Positions 20,451 to 30,172 of a stretch of DNA of 64,000 nucleotides are shown one piece after another. Under the pieces are notes generated by a model. It was not told where the DNA came from. It saw nothing but the letters and a program-made list of their open reading frames with translations, and ran no database searches. Origin of the DNA: Algoriphagus locisalis (GTDB lineage Bacteria; Bacteroidota; Bacteroidia; Cytophagales; Cyclobacteriaceae); assembly GCF_900116615.1 (NCBI RefSeq), contig NZ_FPBF01000003.1, forward strand, positions 1 to 64,000, written 5' to 3'. Both the position numbers and the translations under genes were made by a program. Every line of letters begins with the position of its first letter. The stretch's first letter is position 1.

Positions 20451-21494
20451 ATGAAAACACTTCAGGTTCATTCTCTCCCTTTAAAGGAGGTTATAGCAGA
20501 TATTGCCAAAGGTTTAAGTACTCAATACACCCAAGATTGCGGGGAATACTATGTTCAAATTCCGGATTCATGGGGTCAGGGACAGATTAAGGGAATAAAC
20601 TTTGAAGGAGGACTGGGCTTGCTGGTTTATGATTGCCTATTCCATGAGGATCTGGAGATAAGTTTCACCGTGAGCCAAACCCATCCCCTAAAATTTCTTT
20701 TTTGTTTGAATGGTAACCTACTCCACCATTTTGAACAAGATGAAGAAAAGCATGCCCTACAGCAACATCAAAATATTATCGTGGCCAGTAAGGGTTACAA
20801 TGGGCATGTACTTCAATTTCAAAAGCAGCAGAAAACAGAAGTTTATAGTCTCGAAATTGATAGGCTAAGATTTAAGCAGCGCATGTCTTGTGAATTGGCA
20901 AAAGCACACACCAATTTAAAATCCATATTTGAAGATGAACTTGCCAGAACCTCATTTTATTACAATGGCATGTACAGTCTCAGACTAGGCGAGATATTTG
21001 AAGAAATAAAAACCCATGAATATACTGACCTGATCAAGAAGGTTTTTCTAGAGAGCATATCCTATAGAATGCTTGTGCAACAACTCATACAATATGATGA
21101 TGACTATCAAGGGACAGATCAACGTAATATCCTGCGGCAGTCCGAGGCACATGCAATCAGAGAAGCTGTAGAAATCATGAAAATGGAGCTAGACTCTATT
21201 GAATCCCTGAATTCCATTGCCCAAAGAGTGGGCCTAAACACTAAAAAATTTCAGAATGGTTTCCGTCATTTCTTCGGAAAAAGTGCCAATGAATACCTGC
21301 AATTTTTGAGATTGAGTCTTGCGAAGGACTTGCTGCTCAATACGGAAGAAAGCATTCAGGAAATCAAGGAAAAGGTAGGGTTCAACAGTCAAAGTTACTT
21401 TAGTGAACTCTTCAAAAAGATGTATCACGATACCCCTTCCAATTTCAGAAAAGCTCATAGAAAAAGTAAAACAGAGCTAAAAAAGTTACTATAA
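20451..21494 (+). CDS. AraC-family transcriptional regulator
   Basis: The 347-residue protein has its C-terminal helix-turn-helix pair at about 240-340: LNSIAQRVGLNTKKFQNGFR for the first helix set, and IQEIKEKVGFNSQSYFSELF with the family-typical PSNFRK ending for the second. The N-terminal 200 residues are a ligand/cupin-like domain, as in the Bacteroidota regulators that begin MKTLQVHSLPL. I chose the ATG at 20451. The frame is open upstream to 20358, but the extra residues are hydrophobic and unlike the family. It stands alone between catalase and a convergent small gene. The target is unknown. Confidence 0.9.
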   Translation: MKTLQVHSLPLKEVIADIAKGLSTQYTQDCGEYYVQIPDSWGQGQIKGINFEGGLGLLVYDCLFHEDLEISFTVSQTHPLKFLFCLNGNLLHHFEQDEEKHALQQHQNIIVASKGYNGHVLQFQKQQKTEVYSLEIDRLRFKQRMSCELAKAHTNLKSIFEDELARTSFYYNGMYSLRLGEIFEEIKTHEYTDLIKKVFLESISYRMLVQQLIQYDDDYQGTDQRNILRQSEAHAIREAVEIMKMELDSIESLNSIAQRVGLNTKKFQNGFRHFFGKSANEYLQFLRLSLAKDLLLNTEESIQEIKEKVGFNSQSYFSELFKKMYHDTPSNFRKAHRKSKTELKKLL

Positions 21495-21529
21495 TATTAG
21501 CAGTGAGTCTCCTGCTACTTTTGAGTGGT

Positions 21530-21964
21530 CTATTCTCCGCTCAGCAATTCTTGACCCCTGGTAAAAGCTAGTTTACAGGCATCAATTAAATCCCTTGCAA
21601 AAAACACTCCTAGAAAATCTCCGCTTTCTGATTGACTGATGCTAAAGCTCTCCCCTATTTTTATATCACTTTCATTCCCCATTTTTAACTCAATGATATG
21701 CAAATCACTATTCATACGTACATGGAAAACTTGCATTTCACTCTCCCTTTCTCCACTAACGGGATCAAAAGGAATTTCGAGAAAGCTCAAAACGGTGGAA
21801 GAAATACTTTTTTCATGTCTCCTGATCCATTCCTCGCATTTTTCGATGGCGGAAAATACGCCCTCAATCCTAAATGCAGGTAACGTACCTTCCAGTTGCC
21901 TGGTCTGCACCTTCATTAGTTGATATTCCCCAGAAAAAACCACGTAAACTTTATTCATCATCAT
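21530..21964 (-). CDS. Conserved-looking hypothetical protein, 144 aa
   Basis: This is a soluble 144-residue protein with no signal peptide and three consecutive candidate ATGs (21964, 21961, 21958). It is a mixed alpha/beta sequence with a central segment IEKCEEWIRRHEKS and later strands MQVFHVRMNSDLHIIELKMG. I do not recognise the family. It is convergent with the AraC-type gene (35 bp between stops). The codon pattern is coherent throughout, so it is probably a real gene. Confidence 0.6.
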   Translation of the reverse strand: MMMNKVYVVFSGEYQLMKVQTRQLEGTLPAFRIEGVFSAIEKCEEWIRRHEKSISSTVLSFLEIPFDPVSGERESEMQVFHVRMNSDLHIIELKMGNESDIKIGESFSISQSESGDFLGVFFARDLIDACKLAFTRGQELLSGE

Positions 21965-22273
21965 TTATCAAAAATCCAAAACCCGCCATTTTATACGGGC
22001 ATGCATATTACAGGCTATTCATGGATTTGGCTGTCGATATTGAATCAAATATTAACGGAATAAAATTCTATAAAACGACCTCCATGTACAGGTATCAGGC
22101 TTTTATTCCCTGTAAATACCCAACTCCCTAGACTTAAACAATTTAAGTATTCCAAAACACAAAAGGTCTATCTTTTCTTACTGCAATAAAAAACCTCCTA
22201 CAACCAGGCAATTTTAAATTGGATGGTTTCATACCCGTCCAAGTCAAAAAACAGCCCTCTGATGTAAGGTAAA
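21965..22273. other. Intergenic region, no feature seen
   Basis: About 310 bp lie between the hypothetical gene and the end of the susD-like gene. I see no terminator hairpin, RNA or convincing coding frame. The promoter of the hypothetical gene must lie in its left part. Confidence 0.4.
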
Positions 22274-23737
22274 TCAGTAACCAGGGTTTTGATCAGCTGT
22301 GCCCATGGCTTCGTTGAAATTCAGTTCTTCTAAGGGAATCGGCCACAGGTAATGGCGATCAGCAATTGACAAGCCTTTATTTTTCATCACGAATTCCTCC
22401 GCTCTTCCAGTTCTTTTCAGGTCCAGCCATCGCTTGCCTTCAAACTGAGTCTCATAGGCTTTTTCCTGAAGGATCAAGTTTAAAAATTCAGTAGTATTCA
22501 AATCTTCCAATCTATAATCCATGGAAGATGCCTCCATAGGATCCAAGCCAAAGGCTCTTCTTCGTACTTGGTTAACTGCTTCTATATTTTCCTCAGTCAA
22601 GCCATCTACCTGAGCTGAAGCTTCTGCATAAATAAGCAATAGTTCTGCATATCTATAAATAGGGATATCATTGCCAGCTCCGGAATTATCCACTGCCTGA
22701 GGCTCTGCGTATTTTCCATTTACCAGGGTTGAATCTCCCAGACCAAAGTCCACTAACTGCCATAAAGACTTCCTTAAATCACCTTCTTCCCATTCCTTGT
22801 AGAATGGATTGCTTGCATCCCCGTAATGCGCATAAGCTCCGCCGAAATTATAAAGTCCGGTACTCGGGTGGTTCAGAATCCAGGGTAGCCCGTTTCCTTG
22901 TCCCGTTTGCCTGGCAAACTTAAAGGAGAAGATTTCTTCACTTGAACTGATCAATGTTGGACCAAAGATTTTATCCCGGAGCTCATCCACTGAGGTCACG
23001 TTAACTAACTCAAACGCATCAGAGTCTATAACTTCCTGGGCTTTCAATTTTGCTGAATCAAACTCACCTAATTGCAGATAAACATCTGACAGTAAGGTTT
23101 TAGCAGCCCATCGCGTAGGCCGGCCAGGCTCTGCTGCAGCAGTTGGAAGACCTGTTTCCGCTGCTTCCAGGTCTGATAATATCAGGGAGTAAACATTTTC
23201 GACGCTACTTTTTGGCACATCCTTATCCGATATATTCTGCTCGGTACGAAGCGGAACTCCTCCCCAGTTTCTCACCAGATCGAAGTAAGTTAAAGCTCTT
23301 AGAAACATAGCCTCAGCAATAAATCCATTCATTTCTTCTTCGGTCAATTCTTCACTTAATGGCGCTTTCTCAATCACGATATTGGCATTTCGGATTCCTT
23401 GGTAGAAACTGTTCCATCTGGAAGCGGCTGCATTGATATTGGTGGGATTAAACCCGTCGAAATCGTTGTACTGCGCCCTGCTCCCTCGTCCATAGCCCCA
23501 ATCCGTGTGTGCACTAAGCACGGCGACCTGCTCAGATCTCACCATCCGCAGCGGAAAATAAACCGCGTTGATTGCTGCATCAAAATCAGAGGCGTTTTGA
23601 TAGAAATTCTCAGAGACAATTGTTTTCGGTTCTTCATCCAAAAGCGAATCGCAGGAGATGGTAAAAGCACCTATCCCCAAAAGACAAGCTGCCCAAACTT
23701 TAGTGTTGAAGAGATTATATTTTCTACTAGTTTTCAT
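22274..23737 (-). CDS. SusD/RagB-family outer-membrane nutrient-binding lipoprotein
   Basis: The 487-residue lipoprotein has a signal ending in the lipobox TISC (cysteine near residue 29). DSLLDEEPKTIVSENFYQNASDFDAAINAVY is the typical SusD start, written here only to show type; the TPR-like region (FLRALTYFDLVRNWGGVPL) and the C-terminal RWLDLKRTGRAEEF...HYLWPIPLEELNFN block complete it. SusD proteins cap SusC channels at the cell surface and bind oligosaccharides. It lies 25 bp after susC on the same strand, so the two form an operon. The substrate cannot be read from sequence, and no glycosidase, sulfatase or hybrid regulator is adjacent. Confidence 0.95.
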   Translation of the reverse strand: MKTSRKYNLFNTKVWAACLLGIGAFTISCDSLLDEEPKTIVSENFYQNASDFDAAINAVYFPLRMVRSEQVAVLSAHTDWGYGRGSRAQYNDFDGFNPTNINAAASRWNSFYQGIRNANIVIEKAPLSEELTEEEMNGFIAEAMFLRALTYFDLVRNWGGVPLRTEQNISDKDVPKSSVENVYSLILSDLEAAETGLPTAAAEPGRPTRWAAKTLLSDVYLQLGEFDSAKLKAQEVIDSDAFELVNVTSVDELRDKIFGPTLISSSEEIFSFKFARQTGQGNGLPWILNHPSTGLYNFGGAYAHYGDASNPFYKEWEEGDLRKSLWQLVDFGLGDSTLVNGKYAEPQAVDNSGAGNDIPIYRYAELLLIYAEASAQVDGLTEENIEAVNQVRRRAFGLDPMEASSMDYRLEDLNTTEFLNLILQEKAYETQFEGKRWLDLKRTGRAEEFVMKNKGLSIADRHYLWPIPLEELNFNEAMGTADQNPGY

Positions 23738-23762
23738 GATCTATATGTCTATGGATTAAAGA

Positions 23763-26700
23763 TTAAAAAGTAGCATTGAGACCTAGGGTATAAGACTTAG
23801 GAATAGGATAACTGAAGTGATCTATACCTAGGCGATTGTCTCCACCCTTACTGTTAACCTCAGGATCCCACCAGGAATAATCGGTAAATGTCAACAGGTT
23901 TTGACCACTGGCATAGATTCTAAGACTCTGGATGAATTTTCCATTTGTGTTTTTTAAGGGGAAATTATAGGCTAACATCACGTTTTTCAGCCTTAAATAA
24001 GAACCGTCTTCCACAAATCTATCGGATACTCTTGCCACTGTACTTCTACTGATTTTTGGGTAGTTGGCATCCGTATTCTGGGGAGTCCAGTGATCCAGTA
24101 ATACTTCTTCCGGCATATTCAATCCTTGTCCGTAATCCATAGTGCTGGAGATCGCACTTACATTCATTATATCGTTCCCTTTGCTTCCCTGAAAAAATAG
24201 ATCCAGCTGAAAGCCTTTAAAGGTCATGTTTGAATTGAAACCATAAAAAAAGTCAGGGTTGGGGTTCCCTATATACGTTTTATCCTCATCTGTGATTTCC
24301 CCATCGTTGTTTAGATCTTTATATCTGATAGCGCCTGATTCCGTGTAGCCATCTTCTTGATACCCCCAGAATTGACCTAAAGGTCTGCCTTCTTCCATGA
24401 TGGAGAAGTTATCGGCCACGGTGATCACATTTATGAAATTGGTGAGAATCGGCTGTCCATCATTGAGGCTAATCACCTTGTTTCGATTAAAAGAAATATT
24501 TCCATCTAAACTCCACCGGAATTCCGTGGAAAAAACTTGGGCAAAGAGACTCAATTCCACTCCTCTGTTTTCTATAGATCCCACATTGTCTATGGTAGTC
24601 GTATATCCATAGGAACTGGGCAGTCTGACAGTACTCAATAAGTCCTCTGTAGTTTTCAGGTAATAATCAGCTCCAAGGATAATTCTATCATTAATAAGTC
24701 CCAAATCCATACCCAAGTCAAATTGCTGGGTGGTTTCCCACTTAAGCTCTCCAGGCAAGGTAGATCCCGGAGCAAGGAAGTTATAAAGTTCATCACCAAA
24801 AACGGTGTATCCTGGGAATAACCTGTTGAGTGTAGCATAAGGATCTATAGCCTGAGAGCCTGTCAGCCCCCAGCTGGCACGGAGTTTTAGAGTAGATACA
24901 GTTTCTTGTCCCTGCATAAAATTCTCTTCGGAGACTTTCCACGCTAAGGCCCCAGAAGGAAAATATCCCCACTTATTGCCCTCACTGTACCTGGAAGATC
25001 CATCTGCGCGGACAGAAGCAGTGAATAGGTATTTGTCTGCAAATCCATAATTAATCCTTCCCAAGTAGGAAAGCAAAACTGAGTTTGCATAGCCGGAGGT
25101 AGGAATACCAGGAGTTTCCGAAGCTCCCAAGTTATCCGTTTCATATAGATCACTGAGAAACCCGGCTCCGCTTCCCGCCAGATATTTAGTAGTGAAATCC
25201 TGGTAGGTAAAACCTGCCAACACATTCAAATCGTGTTTTTCATTGAATACGTCAGCATAAGTAATCGTATTTTCACTCAGCCGACTGATGTATTGACTCG
25301 TGGTAATACTGGCATTTCCGTTGCTGTTTATAAAATTTCTACTTCTATAGTTGTCAGTTCTGTCGTCACGGTTTTCTACCCCTCCAGCTATTCTGATGGT
25401 AATTTCCGGAATTGGATTGTAATTGATGGCTGCATTCGCCAAAACCACATTTGCGTTTATTACAGTGGATTGCTCGTTAATAAAGTAGAGCGGATTGATC
25501 AGGTCCGGAGAAACAAATGCAAAATCATCAGCCAAGTTGTTGATAGTGCCATCAGAATTGTATGGATCAGACAAAGGGGAAGCTACTATTGCTGCTCCTA
25601 TCATACTCGCTCCTCTGGAACCTCCTTCACTATCCCTACGTGCAGTCACCAATTTGCTCAGTGTGCTGTTAAAATCAACTGAAAATTTTTCACTGATCTT
25701 ATGGTTGATAGTGGTCCTGATAGAATATCTATCATAATCAGACCCTTTGATGATTCCGTCCTGTTGATAAATACTCCCCCCAACCAAAAATTGAGTGTTC
25801 CCTCCTCCTCCGGAGATATTCAGAGAGGTGTTTTTGATGGGAGCCTGTTGAAAAACTTCATCCTGCCAATCAGTACCTTGGCCGAAACCATTGATTTCTA
25901 CATCTGAAAAATACGGTTGAAGTCCGTCATTTTCAGCTTGTATATTCATCAACTGGGCATATTGAGTTCCATTCATCAGGTTTAGTTTTTCCCTCAGGCT
26001 TTGCAAACTGTATGCAGCATCGAACTCCACAACCGTGCCCGCCCCCTTTCCACTTTTGGTAGTGATCAGTACTACTCCATTAGCGCCCCTGGATCCATAT
26101 ATTGCAGTAGATGAAGCATCCTTTAGAATTTCTATACTGGCGATATCTGAATTGTTCAGATTGGTAGGATTACCGGAGAAAGGAAAGCCATCGATTACAT
26201 ACAGAGGATCATTGTCACCCTGAATGGAATTTGCACCACGAATTCTAACGGAAACTCCCCCTCCTGGAGCACCGTTATTTTGGATGACTTGCACTCCTGG
26301 AGCCCGCCCATTCAATGCCTGAAGCACATTTGATGTGGGAAAGGCGTTAATTTCTTCAGTATTTACCTGGGCGACTGACCCGGTGAGATCTGCTTTTCTT
26401 GTAGAACCATATCCTATCACTACTACCTCCTCTAGCTCTTGATCATCGCTGATCAGTGTGATATCGATGGTGCTCCTGTTACCTATTTCAACCTCCTTTG
26501 ACTGAAAGCCTAAAAATGAAAATACCAGAACCACCCCTTCACTATTCTCAGGGATATCTATAGAATAATTGCCGGAATCATCTGAAATCGCTCCTGTTTG
26601 GGTGCCTTTAATCTGCACAGCGGCTCCTGGTAAAGGATTACCATCTTCATCTTTAACAGTTCCAGAAATTGAACTAGGTTCATTAGTCGCTTTGGGGTCG

Positions 26701-26813
26701 GAAATGGGAACTGTATCCTGCAAAGTCAATGAAGTAATATTTTCCGCGAAAACCTCACAGGAAGATCCTATTGAAATTGAAGCCAGAAAAATAAGGGTTG
26801 AAAACTTTTTCAT
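23763..26813 (-). CDS. SusC/RagA-family TonB-dependent outer-membrane transporter
   Basis: About 1,016 residues from the ATG at 26813; the frame is open a little further upstream, but the signal peptide begins at MKKFSTLIF. A carboxypeptidase-regulatory-like domain (SGTVKDEDGNPLPGAAVQIK) is at about 50-125. The TonB-box-like segment EEVVVIGYG comes next, then the plug (GAPGGGVSVRIRGANSIQGD, PLYVIDGFPF) and a long beta-barrel ending in a terminal phenylalanine (LGLNATF). The length is normal for SusC. It imports oligomers with its SusD partner, powered by TonB. It is first in the two-gene operon. Confidence 0.96.
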   Translation of the reverse strand: MKKFSTLIFLASISIGSSCEVFAENITSLTLQDTVPISDPKATNEPSSISGTVKDEDGNPLPGAAVQIKGTQTGAISDDSGNYSIDIPENSEGVVLVFSFLGFQSKEVEIGNRSTIDITLISDDQELEEVVVIGYGSTRKADLTGSVAQVNTEEINAFPTSNVLQALNGRAPGVQVIQNNGAPGGGVSVRIRGANSIQGDNDPLYVIDGFPFSGNPTNLNNSDIASIEILKDASSTAIYGSRGANGVVLITTKSGKGAGTVVEFDAAYSLQSLREKLNLMNGTQYAQLMNIQAENDGLQPYFSDVEINGFGQGTDWQDEVFQQAPIKNTSLNISGGGGNTQFLVGGSIYQQDGIIKGSDYDRYSIRTTINHKISEKFSVDFNSTLSKLVTARRDSEGGSRGASMIGAAIVASPLSDPYNSDGTINNLADDFAFVSPDLINPLYFINEQSTVINANVVLANAAINYNPIPEITIRIAGGVENRDDRTDNYRSRNFINSNGNASITTSQYISRLSENTITYADVFNEKHDLNVLAGFTYQDFTTKYLAGSGAGFLSDLYETDNLGASETPGIPTSGYANSVLLSYLGRINYGFADKYLFTASVRADGSSRYSEGNKWGYFPSGALAWKVSEENFMQGQETVSTLKLRASWGLTGSQAIDPYATLNRLFPGYTVFGDELYNFLAPGSTLPGELKWETTQQFDLGMDLGLINDRIILGADYYLKTTEDLLSTVRLPSSYGYTTTIDNVGSIENRGVELSLFAQVFSTEFRWSLDGNISFNRNKVISLNDGQPILTNFINVITVADNFSIMEEGRPLGQFWGYQEDGYTESGAIRYKDLNNDGEITDEDKTYIGNPNPDFFYGFNSNMTFKGFQLDLFFQGSKGNDIMNVSAISSTMDYGQGLNMPEEVLLDHWTPQNTDANYPKISRSTVARVSDRFVEDGSYLRLKNVMLAYNFPLKNTNGKFIQSLRIYASGQNLLTFTDYSWWDPEVNSKGGDNRLGIDHFSYPIPKSYTLGLNATF

Positions 26814-27377
26814 AGTTGGTCGGTAGAATGGAAACAATCAGGGTAGATTTTCTCGTACCAAACCAACAACTATTCCACTAGGTAAAAATTTCAACCGAAA
26901 TACCTTTAAATCACTGTAGGTCCAGCATTTAAAAAAATCCAAACTTAAGAATAAGAAACCCCAGACTTTTAATAATAGCCTAATTGTCAACAGATTGAGC
27001 AAACGCCTCCTCATACTGTCCTGAATCTTGTAGTTGTAAAAACCATTTAAAAAGCTATCGCTTGACTCCTATTTATTTAAAAATTGTCGCCCCATTTGGG
27101 TTAATCAAGTAGAACTAAATCGTAATGAACAGTGATATGGAGAAATCTTTAGAATACGGCCTTAAGGCTAAATGCTTTAGAATCTACCCATTAAATAAGA
27201 AATAGTAAGCAGTCCAAAATCTCCTCAAAAACGAAAAAGCATACAGCTCTCTCATATCCATTTCTTGATCAAATCTTGCTTAACAGGAAGGCATTAGAAG
27301 CTAGATAGCTACACACTTATAATTAAAAAGGGCTGATTTTTGATCTGCTGTTAACAGTCACTAAAATTTTGGCAATT
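26814..27377. other. Divergent intergenic region upstream of susC
   Basis: This 560-bp region holds the promoters of susC (minus) and the small lipoprotein gene (plus). A TAAGTTTG box matching the Bacteroidota -7 consensus is present on the minus strand at 26940-26947, without a good -33 partner. No gene is visible. Confidence 0.45.
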
Positions 27378-27767
27378 ATGAAAACTCACTATATCATATT
27401 CCCTGCGATGGTAGCTATGCTATCTACTGCTTGTGGTAAAAGTAACGTCAACGAAGAAAGTATTGAAGCTCAAAACGAAATGAGCACGCAAATGAATGAA
27501 GACGATACTACGATGGTGAAGCGGGACGGTACCCTACTAAGTGGAACGCTGGATAAAGCAGATTCTATTCATCTCCCGGCTCCTGTAATCAATGCTATTG
27601 AAAATGATGAAGTTCTTTCTAAGTCTAGGATTGTAAGAACAAGCAGTAAGATCGAGAATTCCATCACTGTTTATGAAGTAAAGTTCGAGTTATCCGATCA
27701 ATCAAATAAAACTGTCGAGTTTTTTGAAAACGGAAACGTAAGGCAAGAGAATCAAATAGATAATTAA
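27378..27767 (+). CDS. Small lipoprotein, PepSY-like
   Basis: About 129 residues starting at the ATG at 27378; an in-frame TTG at 27369 is less likely. A short signal ends in the lipobox LSTAC (cysteine near 20), followed by an Asn/Glu-rich linker and a C-terminal segment LPAPVINAIENDEVLSKSRI...YEVKFELSDQ...VEFFENGNVRQE. The pattern of LP-x-V-x-x-AI followed by two strands and a phenylalanine-x-x-x-G turn resembles the PepSY-like fold. It stands alone. The function is unknown. Confidence 0.65.
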   Translation: MKTHYIIFPAMVAMLSTACGKSNVNEESIEAQNEMSTQMNEDDTTMVKRDGTLLSGTLDKADSIHLPAPVINAIENDEVLSKSRIVRTSSKIENSITVYEVKFELSDQSNKTVEFFENGNVRQENQIDN

Positions 27768-27911
27768 AATGATGATGCCTCCTTTGACCGACAGAAGGAT
27801 TGCCCGATGAATGAGATTTGTAATCTATCATTTCGATTTCCACTAGGCAACCCCAACTTGATTCCCCTTGGGAATGAAAAATGAAAACAGTCGTGAGGAG
27901 GCGCCATCATT
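27768..27911. repeat. Imperfect inverted repeats bounding a 144-bp segment
   Basis: AATGATGATGCCTCC at 27768-27782 and GGAGGCGCCATCATT at 27897-27911 are inverted copies, 12 of 15 bases matching. The inner part has a small TTCCCCTTGGGAA hairpin. It could be a miniature transposable element or a structured 3' region of the lipoprotein gene. No target-site duplication is obvious. Confidence 0.35.
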
Positions 27912-27947
27912 TATGCGGATTTTATAACTTAAAAAATTCCAAGCTCC

Positions 27948-28274
27948 TTAAGCCAACAAGTGAAATAGTTCTTCTAGGCAAATTTTACAGGATGCTAAGC
28001 ATTTTCTGCTTTCTGGCAAATCAAGCGATTCACATTGGTCAGCACAAAGCGCACAAGCCTCTGCACTGTCGGCCATCATGATACCTCGGTCAAATCTCCC
28101 CGATTCGCAGGCGTCGAGGCAGGCCATACATGCTTCAAGGCAATGTTCAGCTACAGCAATAAATTCTTTCATGTCCGATCCGTGCTTTATAGTTGAAATC
28201 AAGAGTTGCACATCTTTTATGCACTGCTCCAATGCATTACAAAGATCACTCTTTAAAGGAGTCAAACTTGTCAT
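27948..28274 (-). CDS. Four-helix-bundle cysteine-rich protein (DUF326/Csp-like copper storage)
   Basis: The 108-residue soluble protein is rich in regularly spaced cysteines: EQC, EHCLEACMACLDACE, EACALCADQCE and KCLASCKICLEE. This is the pattern of DUF326/cytosolic Csp proteins, which store Cu(I) on cysteines lining a four-helix bundle. The length fits the family. There is no signal peptide, so it is cytosolic. No copper ATPase or regulator lies nearby. Copper binding is known for the family and not shown here. Confidence 0.85.
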   Translation of the reverse strand: MTSLTPLKSDLCNALEQCIKDVQLLISTIKHGSDMKEFIAVAEHCLEACMACLDACESGRFDRGIMMADSAEACALCADQCESLDLPESRKCLASCKICLEELFHLLA

Positions 28275-28595
28275 TAATTAATGGGTTTACCCATCCAGCT
28301 AACAAAACATAAACCACAGCTAGTGGTGATTTAAAAAAGCCAATAGTTTACTTCAAAACACCTTATATTAATTCTTTTCAAGCATTTTCAGTTACAGCAC
28401 ACCTCACAACTTTAGGAGAATTTTCTTCACAAAATGTAGATTTAATTCAACAGATAGAAAAAAACACCAATTGCATTTTTAAAGAATTAAAGCGAACAGG
28501 CGAAAGCTAAGTATCGGCATACTATTAGCGTATAGCAAGAAAAAGAAGATAATATAACACGCCTGTCTCAATCTTTGATCTCAATATTACCTCTG
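28275..28595. other. Intergenic region with a coding remnant
   Basis: It contains the 28313-28510 fragment and otherwise only AT-rich DNA upstream of the M23 peptidase gene. Confidence 0.4.
28313..28510 (+). pseudogene. Unidentified C-terminal gene fragment
   Basis: A frame with no start codon and an upstream stop reads KKPIVYFKTPYINSFQAFSV, then TAHLTTLGEFSSQNVDLIQQ, and ends in FKELKRTGES. It is protein-like, amphipathic and about 65 codons long. It is probably the tail of a deleted gene. The family is not recognised. Confidence 0.35.
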
Positions 28596-29897
28596 ATGAA
28601 ATCCTACCCCTATTCTTATTTTCTATGCCTTGCAATTATTCTATCTGTAACCTCCTGTAACAAAGCCAGCCTTGGTGTATTCAGTTCTTCTTCAGCCCGT
28701 AAGAGCTACGAGAATTCCCTAGAAAAATCAGGCATATTGAAATCCAAAATTGGAATGAACTGGTTATCCAAAGCAGAGGAAGTCATAAATACAGCTAGTT
28801 TACTCAGCCCTCCTATTGCCATCAATGGGAGCTTTAAGTCCAAAACCATAGCTGCCAATGCCTGGGAAATTCAATTGGAAAAAGGAGCCAGTATTCTAAT
28901 AGATATCCGCTGGACAGCAAGTGATAGTAGTCGGTTAATTGTAGATCTACTGGATGCTGAGTCTCTAAAGGAACTTGAATCTCGTGCCATTATTCAAGAC
29001 TCCATCCAATTGGAAGCTGACCAAACCGGAAAGTATATACTCCGGGTTCAACCTGAAATGCTTGGGGAAGGCAATTTTCAAATTTTGGTCAATGCTGTAC
29101 AGACCTATGCAGTATTTCCCGTTCAGGGAAAAAATACAGCTTCTATCCAAAGCTATTGGGGAGCTGCCCGGGATGGAGGAGCCAGATCCCACGAGGGAGT
29201 GGATATATTTGCTGCACGGGGAACTCCCGTGGTTGCTCCAGTTGCAGGCTTAGTCACAAGTGTGAGAAATAGTGGATTGGGCGGCAAACAAGTTTGGTTA
29301 AGGGATAATAAGAGGAATTGGCGTCTTTATTTCGCTCACCTGGACAGCCAATTGGTCGGAAATTTACAACGCGTAGAACCCGGCGATACCTTAGGGCTGG
29401 TCGGAAATACTGGAAATGCACGAACTACTGCTCCTCATTTGCACTTTGGGATCTATGAAAATGGGGCTTTTGACCCCTATCCAGTAATAAATACAGCTCA
29501 TAAAAAAGCAGAACCTTTCCCTGCCGAAGAATTACCGCTACTCATGATTGTCGATGTGGACCAGGCAAATGTTAGAGCAGAACCAGAAATAGGTTCCGAA
29601 TTACTCTTCCAATTGAAAGAGTCAACCCCAATATTTATTACTGCTTCCACAAAGGATTGGTACCAAATCAAAACCACATTTGGAGAAATAGGATATGTAT
29701 ATCAAGCATTGCTCAGAAAACCAGAAACCCAGTCTTTACCCGATAGTTCAGTTGCAGTACTGCCATCACTTCAAAACTTAAATTATTCGCTGCTTGTGGA
29801 TCAGAAGGACTTTAAAAAGGTGGCAGATCTGGACACATATGAAGTGATCAGCGATGAGGACGAAAACATCTATTTCAAACGCAAATCCGGAACTTGA
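28596..29897 (+). CDS. M23-family metallopeptidase lipoprotein with SH3 domain
   Basis: A 433-residue lipoprotein from the ATG at 28596 (lipobox VTSC; the upstream TTG at 28575 is unlikely). Residues about 60-175 form a pre-peptidase-like beta domain. The M23 core follows, with zinc ligands in RSHEGVDIFAARGTPV (H, D) and PHLHFGIYENG (HxH), giving a complete set. A C-terminal SH3-like domain (ANVRAEPEIGSELLFQLKES to YVYQALLRK) would bind cell wall or peptide. M23 enzymes cut peptidoglycan cross-bridges or lysostaphin-like substrates. It is cell-envelope attached and stands alone. Confidence 0.92.
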   Translation: MKSYPYSYFLCLAIILSVTSCNKASLGVFSSSSARKSYENSLEKSGILKSKIGMNWLSKAEEVINTASLLSPPIAINGSFKSKTIAANAWEIQLEKGASILIDIRWTASDSSRLIVDLLDAESLKELESRAIIQDSIQLEADQTGKYILRVQPEMLGEGNFQILVNAVQTYAVFPVQGKNTASIQSYWGAARDGGARSHEGVDIFAARGTPVVAPVAGLVTSVRNSGLGGKQVWLRDNKRNWRLYFAHLDSQLVGNLQRVEPGDTLGLVGNTGNARTTAPHLHFGIYENGAFDPYPVINTAHKKAEPFPAEELPLLMIVDVDQANVRAEPEIGSELLFQLKESTPIFITASTKDWYQIKTTFGEIGYVYQALLRKPETQSLPDSSVAVLPSLQNLNYSLLVDQKDFKKVADLDTYEVISDEDENIYFKRKSGT

Positions 29898-30172
29898 TTT
29901 TTAATTGCGGATTCTGAATTAATCAGCTCTCAAGAGAGAAAAAATCCATCTTTTCTATAGAATTATGGTCATACAGTCTATGCTACTTCTTTAAAAATTG
30001 GGCAGGTTTCTCCTCACAAGAGGGAATAATATTTCTTTGGTGAAAAAATCATAAAAGGATCACGGCATGTACACAGCTGTTAAATCTTAGCTAATCAAGC
30101 TATAAGCATGATTCTAATTTTTTGGCTAATGGATTGAATTCAATTTCAAATCGCACATTAACAGCAAAATTT

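Noticed and set aside
21495..21529. AGCAG/CTGCT hairpin between convergent genes
   Set aside because: The 5-bp stem with no T-run is not convincing as a terminator.
22274..26813. SusC/SusD pair as a complete polysaccharide-utilisation locus
   Set aside because: No glycosidase, sulfatase, peptidase or hybrid sensor is adjacent on either side. It is kept as an orphan pair.
30122..30172. TTG-initiated upstream extension of the PQQ dehydrogenase
   Set aside because: It places residues before a good lipoprotein signal peptide that starts at the ATG at 30173.
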